This document shows, piece after piece, positions 1-3,672 of a DNA stretch of 6,686 nucleotides (position 1 is the first letter of the stretch; each line of letters starts with the position of its first letter). The DNA is taken from assembly GCA_032250585.1 (NCBI GenBank), contig JAVVFH010000193.1:1-6686 (forward strand), in the 5' to 3' direction. The DNA comes from JAVVFH01 sp032250585. Lineage in GTDB: Bacteria > Pseudomonadota > Gammaproteobacteria > Xanthomonadales > SZUA-36. The notes below the pieces were generated by a model. It searched no databases, had not been told where the DNA came from, and saw nothing but the letters and a program-made list of their open reading frames with translations. The position numbers and the translations under genes were made by a program.

Positions 1-67
1 GCAGCTTGCCGAAGCTGAGCAGCTCCGAGTCGGGGGAATAGACGGTTTCTTTCAGGGGACGATCCAT
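1..67 (-). CDS. N-terminus of ABC-2 type polysaccharide/O-antigen export permease (partial)
   Basis: This is the 5' end of a minus-strand gene that runs off the left edge. The 22 visible codons read MDRPLKETVYSPDSELLSFG plus KL. The PLKETVYSPDSEL stretch resembles the cytoplasmic N-terminus of ABC-2 permeases of the Wzm type, which with a Wzt-type ATPase export polysaccharide across the inner membrane; this match is from memory of the family. The ATG at 67-65 is preceded by AGGAAA (76-71), an acceptable ribosome binding site. No membrane segment is visible because only the leader is present. A remnant of a Wzt-type ATPase lies upstream at 1755-1567, but in the wrong order for a normal wzm-wzt pair. 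The family call rests on a short peptide, so it is moderate. Confidence 0.55.
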   Translation of the reverse strand, partial: MDRPLKETVYSPDSELLSFGKL

Positions 68-253
68 CGTTTTCCTGAGTCGCTGGCGCCCCGCCGGGAT
101 TGACTATCTTAACAACGACCTGCGGGGCATTGTTTCGGGGCAGTTTACCTGAAAGCAGGGCGGGAGCAGAAACTTTTACAGGTGGAAAGGCGGCTGGCAG
201 AGATTTCGCCGCGAATCGGCCCGCTTTTCGGAGTAGAGGTGTTATGAAGGCAC
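68..253. other. Intergenic leader of the permease gene, no gene seen
   Basis: I see no convincing coding region here on either strand. The short open frames have no recognisable protein and no ribosome binding site. The stretch presumably carries the promoter and 5' leader of the minus-strand permease gene. A TAAGAT-like -10 may sit near 104-112 on the minus strand, but I found no good -35 partner, so I do not call a promoter. Confidence 0.4.
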
Positions 254-372
254 GCAATTTTCTTGCGAAATTGTGGTGTTTTTCCTGCTTATTCACGTGA
301 GGCGGGCGGGCATGATACGGAGCGGAAAGTTGCTTAACTGAAAGCGGCTCTTGAGGATATGCCAGATATGAC
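254..372 (+). repeat. 119-bp duplicated segment, copy A
   Basis: Bases 254-372 align without a gap to 2519-2637 (constant offset 2265), with about 83 of 119 positions identical by hand count. The best-kept part is the right end, where GAGGATATGCCAGATATGAC (353-372) matches GAGGATATGTCTGATATGAC at 18 of 20. In this copy the right end enters the promoter of the Gp49-type toxin gene and contains GATATG-N3-GATATG as well as ATATG-N10-CATAT (357-376). The left end holds two competing hairpins, CGCAA/TTGCG (253-257 with 263-267) and CAATTT/AAATTG (255-260 with 268-273). On the minus strand both copies share a frame beginning VIS(D/G)ISS that is open in copy B but has stops in copy A, so the segment may derive from an old coding end. 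Origin unknown. Confidence 0.7.
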
Positions 373-379
373 ATATATT
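351..379 (+). promoter_or_regulatory. Putative promoter/operator of the Gp49-type toxin-antitoxin module
   Basis: TTGAGG (351-356, 4 of 6 to the -35 consensus) is followed after 17 bp by TATATT (374-379, 5 of 6 to the -10). The spacer contains the direct repeat GATATG-CCA-GATATG and the inverted pair ATATG (357-361)/CATAT (372-376), which suits binding of an XRE-type antitoxin dimer. If this promoter is real, transcription starts near 386, so the TTG at 378 cannot be the start codon and GTG at 387 would be nearly leaderless. Seen by eye only. Confidence 0.45.
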
Positions 380-386
380 GAGTGCT

Positions 387-725
387 GTGAGCTCCGCTGA
401 TAAGCCACTGGTGTGGCTCCACGGCGAAGTAAAGTCACCACCGTTCTCGGCGCTCGCGAGGCTCGAGGCCGGGTATCTTTTGCGAATGCTGCAACGCGGA
501 AGAAAGCTGGTGTTGCCCCATTCGCGCCCGCTGCCCGTTATAGGTATTCGTTGCCACGAGTTGCGTATCTCAGACAGCGCTACAGCCTGGCGCATCGTTT
601 ATCGGGCGGACCCTGATGCGATCGTCATTCTGGAAGTATTTGCGAAAAAGACGGCCAAGACACCGAAACGGGTAATCGAGGTTTGCAGAAAAAGGCTGAG
701 GATGTATGACAATGAAGACAAGTAA
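387..725 (+). CDS. Type II toxin, RelE/ParE superfamily, phage Gp49-like (HigB-type)
   Basis: A 112-residue protein of the Gp49/RelE-like family (Pfam PF05973), whose studied members are ribosome-dependent mRNA endonucleases neutralised by an XRE antitoxin. Visible family landmarks are KPLVWLHGEVKSPPFS (residues 6-21), LPHSRPLP (43-50), CHELRI (56-61), WRIVYRADPDAIVILEVFAKKT (68-89) and KTP..VIEVC.(K)RL near the C-terminus. Length and landmarks are normal for the family, so it looks intact. I prefer GTG at 387 because the in-frame TTG at 378 overlaps a good -10 box and family members begin just before KPLVW; no clear Shine-Dalgarno precedes either. The gene overlaps the antitoxin downstream by 14-20 bases, typical of translational coupling. 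Toxin-first order matches higBA-like modules. The biochemical target is inferred from the family. Confidence 0.85.
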   Translation: MSSADKPLVWLHGEVKSPPFSALARLEAGYLLRMLQRGRKLVLPHSRPLPVIGIRCHELRISDSATAWRIVYRADPDAIVILEVFAKKTAKTPKRVIEVCRKRLRMYDNEDK

Positions 726-1023
726 GCGCGAGGCCCTTCAAGGGAGAGGCTGGAGGTTTGGCTCTGTTGAGCAGTTTCTGAATTTGTCCGCCGAAGAAGC
801 GGCCTACATCGAGTTGAAGTTAGCGTTGAGCGAGTCGCTCAAGCAGCGGCGTACGGTTGAGAAATTGAGCCAGGTCGAGGTAGCAAGAATCATCCATTCC
901 AGCCAGTCACGTGTCGCGAAAATGGAGGCAGGTGACCCAACGGTTTCCCTGGATCTCCTGATCAGGTCACTGTTGGCCCTGGGGGCTTCCAGGCGGGATT
1001 TGGCGAGCGTGATCGGAACGTGA
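712..1023 (+). CDS. XRE-family antitoxin partner of the Gp49-type toxin
   Basis: A 103-residue DNA-binding antitoxin. The N-terminal half, GWRFGSVEQFLNLSAEEAAYIELKLALS, is the usual lead-in of XRE antitoxins paired with Gp49-like toxins. The helix-turn-helix follows, about residues 45-75, in the stretch LSQVEVARIIHSSQSRVAKMEAG. It should bind the toxin and repress the shared promoter near 351-379. The start is chosen at ATG 712 because GAGGA (698-702) lies 9 bases ahead; ATG 706 is in frame but only 3 bases from the same site. The start lies inside the toxin gene, so the two are translationally coupled. It looks full length. Role inferred from family and operon position. Confidence 0.85.
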   Translation: MKTSKREALQGRGWRFGSVEQFLNLSAEEAAYIELKLALSESLKQRRTVEKLSQVEVARIIHSSQSRVAKMEAGDPTVSLDLLIRSLLALGASRRDLASVIGT

Positions 1024-1046
1024 GGTGGCGGTCGGCTGACGTGCCT

Positions 1047-1074
1047 TTGCTAATCTCTTGAAACGATGCATAAA
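1047..1074 (+). promoter_or_regulatory. Possible promoter of the broken parD gene
   Basis: TTGCTA (1047-1052, 4 of 6 to -35) and CATAAA (1069-1074, 4 of 6 to -10) are separated by 16 bp and sit just upstream of the AGGAGA ribosome binding site (1075-1080). That would place the transcription start at or very near the ribosome binding site, so the exact boxes are uncertain. Confidence 0.3.
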
Positions 1075-1088
1075 AGGAGACCCAGACC

Positions 1089-1250
1089 ATGCCTGCCCGT
1101 AACGCCAAGAGCATCGCCCTGACGCCGCAGTGGGGCCGCTGGATCGATGAACTGGTGGCCAGCGGCGAATACCAGAGCGCCAGCGAGGTGATCCGCGACG
1201 GTTTGCGCGCGCTGTGCAACACACCCCCGCAGCGGCACCCACCCGCCTGA
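1089..1250 (+). pseudogene. parD: parD-type antitoxin, 3' end lost and replaced by foreign sequence
   Basis: The frame opens with MPARNAKSIALTPQWGRWID and continues ELVASGEYQSASEVIRDGLR, a clear ParD-type ribbon-helix-helix antitoxin (DNA-binding domain about residues 5-42). A strong ribosome binding site, AGGAGA (1075-1080), lies 8 bases before the ATG. Normal ParD proteins run to about 80-95 residues, with a C-terminal tail that wraps the ParE toxin. Here homology stops around residue 42 (about base 1214) and an unrelated tail, CNTPPQRHPPA, ends at a TGA, giving only 53 residues. The toxin gene parE is absent. The foreign sequence is the antisense of the zinc-ribbon gene fragment on the other strand. 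The shortened protein might still bind DNA but could not neutralise ParE by the usual tail. The family call is firm; the disruption is read directly. Confidence 0.85.
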
Positions 1251-1345
1251 ACCTCGGCGGCGATCTCCTCGTCCACCCGGAAAAGAAACTCATAAAACCT
1301 GGAATCGTTGAAAAAAGCGTGGCACATTGGAATGGTCTCTCTCAT
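1208..1345 (-). pseudogene. 5' fragment of a zinc-ribbon hypothetical protein gene, possibly IS-associated
   Basis: Read from ATG 1345, the minus strand gives FYEFLFRVDEEIAAEVQAGG (residues 18-36) and then CRCGGVLHSA. This resembles the N-terminus of proteobacterial zinc-ribbon proteins of pattern FYxFLLRVDxxLA...AGC..CGGxLHxAxYPRKPRG, which I recall as frequent beside insertion sequences; that link is from memory. The expected YPRKPRG continuation is missing: after HSAR the sequence becomes the antisense of the parD gene. The junction falls within about 1206-1214, where bases fit both genes, suggesting joining at short homology. Codons after 1208 are spurious. Only about 46 of well over 100 residues remain, so this is a fragment. 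No function can be given. Confidence 0.5.
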
Positions 1346-1352
1346 TTTTCTT

Positions 1353-1460
1353 GGTCGAAAAACAGGAGACAGCCCCCTCGGATAATTTTCAAGTTATTTG
1401 AGGGGGGTTTTCTTTGTCCTTCAAATAATGTGATCAAAAAACAGGGGGAAACCCTCAGTT
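1353..1460. repeat. Two related G/C-run hairpin units in the element scar
   Basis: Two similar units lie in the same direction: GGTCGAAAAACAGGAGACAG continuing to CCCCCTC (1353-1379), and GATCAAAAAACAGGGGGAAA continuing to CCCTC (1432-1456). They share the A-run, the CAGG and the CCCTC end, with a 2-base gap. TGTGATCA also occurs twice (1429-1436 and 1463-1470). The pattern resembles palindromic sequences seen next to REP-associated transposase genes, but I see no transposase here, so the affiliation is a guess. Confidence 0.4.
1373..1415 (+). terminator. Putative rho-independent terminator
   Basis: CCCCCTC (1373-1379) pairs with GAGGGGG (1400-1406), with a further ATAA/TTAT pairing inside the 20-base loop, and is followed by TTTTCTTT (1408-1415). 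The orientation fits termination of plus-strand transcripts from the Gp49-type module and the parD remnant. The long loop lowers confidence; it may instead be an element-derived hairpin. Confidence 0.45.
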
Positions 1461-1508
1461 ATTGTGATCACTCACAATCCGGGCACGCACAACCGCATTT
1501 GCAGACAT
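1455..1508 (-). pseudogene. RelB/DinJ-type antitoxin, only the first 11 codons left
   Basis: From ATG 1508 the minus strand reads MSANAVVRARI, the characteristic opening of RelB/DinJ antitoxins (ribbon-helix-helix), where the next residues would be DExxKExA. Instead the frame runs into VSDHNN and stops at 1455. GGAGG (1521-1517) sits 8 bases before the start, and a strong promoter and operator lie further upstream. So the regulatory head of a relBE-type module survives while almost all of the antitoxin and the whole toxin are gone. The breakpoint is at about 1476, where a 7-bp inverted repeat (ATTGTGA/TCACAAT, 1461-1478) spans the junction. The call rests on 11 residues plus a matching operator, so it is good but not certain. 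Confidence 0.65.
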
Positions 1509-1530
1509 GATTCCAACCTCCAGAGAATGG

Positions 1531-1564
1531 GCTACATTGTAGCTCACCTATACGAGCGGTCAAA
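1531..1564 (-). promoter_or_regulatory. Promoter and palindromic operator of the lost relBE-type module
   Basis: On the minus strand TTGACC (1563-1558, 5 of 6 to -35) is followed after 16 bp by TACAAT (1541-1536, 5 of 6 to -10). The -10 is embedded in the perfect palindrome GCTACA-T-TGTAGC (1531-1543), the kind of operator bound by RelB/DinJ dimers. The promoter looks functional although the gene it served is reduced to 11 codons. It would now transcribe leftward into the element scar. Confidence 0.6.
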
Positions 1565-1566
1565 GC

Positions 1567-1755
1567 TCCGGTGCCGTTGGTGCCGATCAGGCCGGGGCAT
1601 TCGCCGCGCCTGAGTTGGAAGGCGACGTCGTTGACGGCCCAGAATTCGTTCTTGCGCAGTTCGTCGTGGCTGCCCTTGCGGCCGAACATTTCCGCGGACC
1701 ATTCGGGCGGTTTGAGCCTGCGGTTGAACCAGCGTGTCTCGTGTTGCCAAGCCAT
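1567..1755 (-). pseudogene. Remnant of a Wzt-type polysaccharide ABC transporter ATPase
   Basis: The minus strand encodes DELRKNEFWAVNDVAFQLRR (residues 31-50) followed by GECPGLIGTNGTG, which matches the start of the nucleotide-binding domain of O-antigen/polysaccharide exporter ATPases (family pattern ELRxxEFWAVxDVSFELRRGECLGLIGxNGAGKTTL). Homology ends inside Walker A: after GTNGTG the essential Lys-Ser/Thr is replaced by Ala-Leu, and the sequence becomes the relB promoter. The far N-terminus of a normal ATPase is also missing, so both ends are lost. The open frame that continues to 1468 is accidental. It begins 6 bases after the higA stop. The nearby permease gene start at 67 suggests this piece comes from, or was duplicated from, the same export locus. 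It cannot hydrolyse ATP. Confidence 0.75.
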
Positions 1756-1761
1756 GGAGCG

Positions 1762-2082
1762 TTAGGCTGCTTCCATTCTGGGCATCACGGTTGCCTCGAT
1801 TTGCTTGCCTGCTGCCCGTTCGGCAAGGCGCAATTCGTACGACTTTTGCAGGTTCAGCCAGAACTCGGCCGTGGCTCCGAGATAGCGCGCAAGCCGCAGT
1901 GCCGTGTCTGCGGTAACCCCGCGCTGACCATTGAGAATGGCGGTGATCCGGTTTCCGGGCACACCCAGCGCCGCAGCGAGGGAATTTGCCGACATCTCCA
2001 GCACGTCCAGTTCTTCCCGCAGGATCTCGCCGGGATGAACCGGCCGCATTGCATTTTTGATATCCATCTTCAATTGACTCAT
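1762..2082 (-). CDS. higA: HigA antitoxin (XRE family)
   Basis: A 106-residue antitoxin with the HigA signature RPVHPGEILREEL (residues 13-25) followed by a helix-turn-helix (about 31-55, SANSLAAALGVPGNRITAIL) and the typical ALRLARYLG...FWLNLQ segment (61-79). It binds HigB and represses the higBA promoter, as known for the family. The gene directly abuts higB (stop TGA 2085-2083, start ATG 2082), so translation is probably coupled; no strong ribosome binding site is seen. An in-frame ATG at residue 6 is an alternative start. Length is normal and nothing is missing. Six bases after its stop begins the Wzt-like remnant, so the module's downstream border is a rearrangement point. Confidence 0.93.
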   Translation of the reverse strand: MSQLKMDIKNAMRPVHPGEILREELDVLEMSANSLAAALGVPGNRITAILNGQRGVTADTALRLARYLGATAEFWLNLQKSYELRLAERAAGKQIEATVMPRMEAA

Positions 2083-2361
2083 TCAGTGGTAGTCCACAAT
2101 TTCGACGTCATAAGGACCGTCTTCCTTCCAGCGAAAACAGATTCGCCACTGCCGGTTGATACGTATGCTGTATTGGCCCTTGCGATCACCTGACAATGCT
2201 TCGAATCGATTGCTTCTCAAACTTGCCAGATCCTGCAATGTTTCCGCACTGTGCAGAACCGTGAGACGACGGACCGCTTGATCGGCGAATCCCTGAAATT
2301 CACGGACCCCATGACCTTCGAAAACTCGCCGGGACTTCCGATCTTTGAATCCTCGAATCAT
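2083..2361 (-). CDS. higB: HigB toxin (RelE superfamily mRNA interferase)
   Basis: A 92-residue toxin of the HigB/plasmid-killer family (Pfam PF05015), a ribosome-dependent mRNA endonuclease in studied members. The core NRFEALSGDRKGQYSIRINR (residues 51-70) followed by QWRICFRW (71-78) is diagnostic, and the C-terminal VDYH supplies the conserved terminal His. Length is normal and no frame damage is visible. Start ATG 2361 is preceded only by a weak GATGGA. A symmetric operator and promoter lie about 20 bases upstream (2380-2407). Toxin-first order with higA adjacent is standard for higBA. The hicB scar upstream ends inside this gene's operator. Confidence 0.93.
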   Translation of the reverse strand: MIRGFKDRKSRRVFEGHGVREFQGFADQAVRRLTVLHSAETLQDLASLRSNRFEALSGDRKGQYSIRINRQWRICFRWKEDGPYDVEIVDYH

Positions 2362-2379
2362 GAGCGTCCATCATAACAG

Positions 2380-2407
2380 CTAATATGCACTACGTATAGC
2401 ATATCAA
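2380..2407 (-). promoter_or_regulatory. higBA promoter with 22-bp palindromic operator
   Basis: ATATGC-AC-TACGTA-TA-GCATAT (2383-2404) is a 22-bp palindrome with 9 of 11 base pairs symmetric, centred at 2393.5. On the minus strand TTGATA (2407-2402, 5 of 6 to -35) and TATTAG (2385-2380, 4 of 6 to -10) are 16 bp apart, so the operator fills the spacer and touches both boxes. This is the expected layout for HigA autorepression. HigA binding is inferred. Confidence 0.6.
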
Positions 2408-2512
2408 CGGGAACCCGAATGGCCGACGTAGCGCTTCCCAGGCCCGCCGGGCATTGGCCACGGCCTGCTCGTACGTCTCGCCGTCCGCCATGCACCCCGG
2501 CCGTTCGGGCAC
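2390..2512 (-). pseudogene. hicB: HicB-type antitoxin core remnant
   Basis: The minus strand from 2512 reads VPERPGCMADGETYEQAVANARRAWEAL, matching the central HicB antitoxin pattern (F/V)PDLPGCxADGETxEEAxANAREA. The N-terminal beta strands (normally about 20-30 residues upstream) are absent, and the in-frame upstream sequence reaches stop codons. After WEAL the sequence (RRPFGFPLICYT) no longer matches and ends at a TAG inside the higB operator. No HicA toxin is visible. A frame change near 2420 may have displaced the former C-terminus. It is a scar rather than a working gene: no ribosome binding site precedes 2512. The GTG used as boundary marks where homology begins, not a true start. Confidence 0.65.
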
Positions 2513-2518
2513 TGAGGG

Positions 2519-2637
2519 GCATTTTTCTTACGAGATTCACTGGTTTTTACTGCTTTTCCCCATGAAACGAGCGGGCAAGATGGGAGGCGAGGTTTTGGTT
2601 TACCCAAGGCGGCCATGGAGGATATGTCTGATATGAC
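2519..2637 (+). repeat. 119-bp duplicated segment, copy B
   Basis: This is the partner of the segment at 254-372, aligned without gaps over its whole length at about 70% identity. Here it lies between the hicB scar and the promoter of the third toxin-antitoxin module. The right end keeps GATATG-TCT-GATATG (2621-2635), but the -10 box found after copy A has no counterpart. On the minus strand an open frame from ATG 2616 (MAALGKPKPRLPSCP...) crosses the segment; copy A has stops in that frame. I do not recognise the peptide. Confidence 0.65.
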
Positions 2638-2676
2638 TTTGCTGGCCTGGAGTTTGGATTAAGCAGTCGCGCGTCA

Positions 2677-2710
2677 GGGTATGGAAAAGTGTACCCGTTT
2701 CGGGTATAGT
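2677..2710 (+). promoter_or_regulatory. Promoter/operator of the HigB2-like module
   Basis: TGGAAA (2682-2687, 4 of 6 to -35) and TATAGT (2705-2710, 5 of 6 to -10) are 17 bp apart. GGGTAT occurs twice (2677-2682 and 2702-2707), with the inverted TACCC (2692-2696) between, forming two overlapping inverted repeats across the core promoter. This arrangement suits repression by the XRE antitoxin encoded downstream. Binding is inferred. Confidence 0.5.
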
Positions 2711-2725
2711 TTGGAGGAGACTAAG

Positions 2726-3109
2726 ATGACGCGCGTCCTCAAGCGAAAGGACTTTGCACGGTGGCAGGCTGGCGAGAAACTGCCCGATTCCGCCTTGTGC
2801 AAAGCGGTCCAGGAGATGGAAAGCGGTTTGATTGACGCGGACTTGGGCGGCTTCCTCTACAAGAAGCGGATGGCGCGTCCCAGCGGCGGCAAGAGCGGCG
2901 GCTACCGCACACTGGTGTCGGCCCGGACCGGCAGCCGCTACATGTTTCTGTATGGGTTCTCGAAGAACGGCAAGGCAAACATTACGCAGAATGAGAAGAA
3001 GGCGTTGCAATACGCCGGCAAGGTGTTCCTGGACCTGTCCGCGGAAGCCTTGTCGAAGGCGTTGCAGTCAGGCGTGTTATTGGAGGTGCATTGTGAGCAA
3101 GATCATTGA
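2726..3109 (+). CDS. HigB2/RelE-like toxin (PF06296-type)
   Basis: A 127-residue toxin. The order of motifs is typical of the RelE/HigB2 group represented by Vibrio cholerae HigB2-like proteins: an N-terminal K.FARW (residues 8-13), LCKAVQEMESGLIDADLGG (24-42), VKKR-like YKKRMARPSGGKSGGYRTL (45-63), a hydrophobic strand with FLYGFSKN (74-81) and the helical ALQYAGKVFLDL segment (93-104). Members cut mRNA on the ribosome. ATG 2726 is chosen because GGAGGAGA (2713-2720) lies just upstream; an earlier in-frame ATG at 2681 would overlap the promoter. Its 3' end overlaps the antitoxin by 17 bases. Length and motifs indicate an intact gene. Function inferred from family. Confidence 0.87.
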   Translation: MTRVLKRKDFARWQAGEKLPDSALCKAVQEMESGLIDADLGGFLYKKRMARPSGGKSGGYRTLVSARTGSRYMFLYGFSKNGKANITQNEKKALQYAGKVFLDLSAEALSKALQSGVLLEVHCEQDH

Positions 3110-3395
3110 ATCGCTGCGTGACGACTTGGCCGCGCTCCGCGAAGTGGGCGCGATCAGTAAGGTGACGATGCGCGAGTTCGACGCGATCTGTCCGCCGCCG
3201 GTGCGGGAGTTCAACGCCGAGGACATCAAGCGCCTGCGGGAGAAGCTGAAGTTCAGCCAGCCGGTGTTCGCGCACCACCTGCACACCACGGCTTCGACCG
3301 TGCGCAAGTGGGAGCAAGGCGAAACCCGCCCCACCGGCCCGGCGCTCAAGCTACTCAACGTCATCGCCGAGAAGGGCTTGCAGGCCATCATCTGA
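3093..3395 (+). CDS. XRE-family antitoxin partner of the HigB2-like toxin
   Basis: A 100-residue antitoxin. The N-terminal helix and strand region (residues 1-40, including ISKVTMREFDAICPPPV) is typical of HigA2-like antitoxins, and a helix-turn-helix follows (about 44-78): IKRLREKLKFSQPVFAHHLH then TTASTVRKWEQGETRPTGPAL. It is expected to mask the toxin and repress the promoter at 2677-2710. The start is GTG 3093, supported by GGAGG (3082-3086) six bases upstream and by family N-termini; the longer open frame reading back to 2832 is the toxin gene read out of frame. It overlaps the toxin gene by 17 bases, so translation is coupled. A strong hairpin starts one base after its stop. Confidence 0.88.
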   Translation: MSKIIESLRDDLAALREVGAISKVTMREFDAICPPPVREFNAEDIKRLREKLKFSQPVFAHHLHTTASTVRKWEQGETRPTGPALKLLNVIAEKGLQAII

Positions 3396-3396
3396 T

Positions 3397-3435
3397 GCCT
3401 GGAGCGACGGCGACAGGCGGTGGCGTCGGCCAGGC
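3397..3435 (+). terminator. GC-rich hairpin after the HigB2-like module
   Basis: GCCTGG (3397-3402) pairs with CCAGGC (3430-3435), and CGACG (3405-3409) pairs with CGTCG (3424-3428) inside, giving an 11-bp stem with a small bulge. There is no T-run, so it may act as a 3'-end stabiliser or a factor-assisted terminator rather than a classical one. It starts one base after the antitoxin stop codon. Confidence 0.4.
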
Positions 3436-3552
3436 TCAGATGATGTTGATGCGCTTGTCTTTCCTGACCGAGTGTTCGGCAATCAAGCAGAACTGACCGA
3501 AAGGCTGTAGGTCAATCATGCGGTGGTGTAGACAGAAGCCATCTCATAAAAG

Positions 3553-3639
3553 ATCGCGGCTGAAGCCGCTCCCACAGGGTTCTCCCATATGTTTCTGCCA
3601 GCACCTTTATTGGCATGTGGGGGCGGCTTCAGCCGCGAT
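3553..3639. repeat. REP-like palindrome pair (BIME-like doublet) behind pilD
   Basis: A 24-bp unit beginning ATCGCGGCTGAAGCCGCTCC (3553-3576) is repeated in inverted orientation at 3616-3639 with one mismatch. Each unit contains the stem GCGGCT-GA-AGCCGC. The type (TGTGGGAGCGGCTTCAGCCGCGAT) is a familiar REP sequence of pseudomonads and related gammaproteobacteria. The two are 39 bp apart and lie 34 bp after the pilD stop, so they probably end or stabilise the pil transcript. Typically mobilised by RAYT transposases; none is in the window. The rest of 3436-3672 holds no gene I can support. Confidence 0.85.
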
Positions 3640-3672
3640 TCGCCCTTCAGCAAAATCGCCCCCTGTCCACAG

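Noticed and set aside
1461..1478. TGTGA/TCACA inverted repeat as a CRP/Vfr binding site
   Set aside because: The half-sites are 4 bases apart instead of the required 6, and there is no intact promoter for a plus-strand gene beside it.
1755..1768. GTTAGGC (1761-1767) resembling an integron attC core
   Set aside because: The bases are the end of the higA coding region and its stop. No matching partner core or attC-like hairpin follows, and the genes around it are in mixed orientations with their own promoters, unlike a cassette array.
2404..2616. 70-residue minus-strand frame MAALGKPKPRLP... across copy B of the repeat
   Set aside because: No ribosome binding site and no recognised family. 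Its second half is the hicB scar read in another frame, and the homologous segment in copy A has stops.
2832..3092. Extended frame giving a 187-residue fusion upstream of the HigA2-like antitoxin
   Set aside because: The extra N-terminal part is the toxin gene read out of frame (Arg/Ala/Cys-rich). GTG 3093 has a GGAGG at proper spacing and fits family N-termini.
3436..3519. 27-residue minus-strand frame ending RKDKRINII, faintly like a CopG-type antitoxin
   Set aside because: Too short, no ribosome binding site and no clear family match; the similarity covers only a few common residues.
3553..3639. CRISPR-like repeat pair
   Set aside because: Only two units in inverted orientation with internal palindromes and no spacers of regular size; it is a REP doublet.
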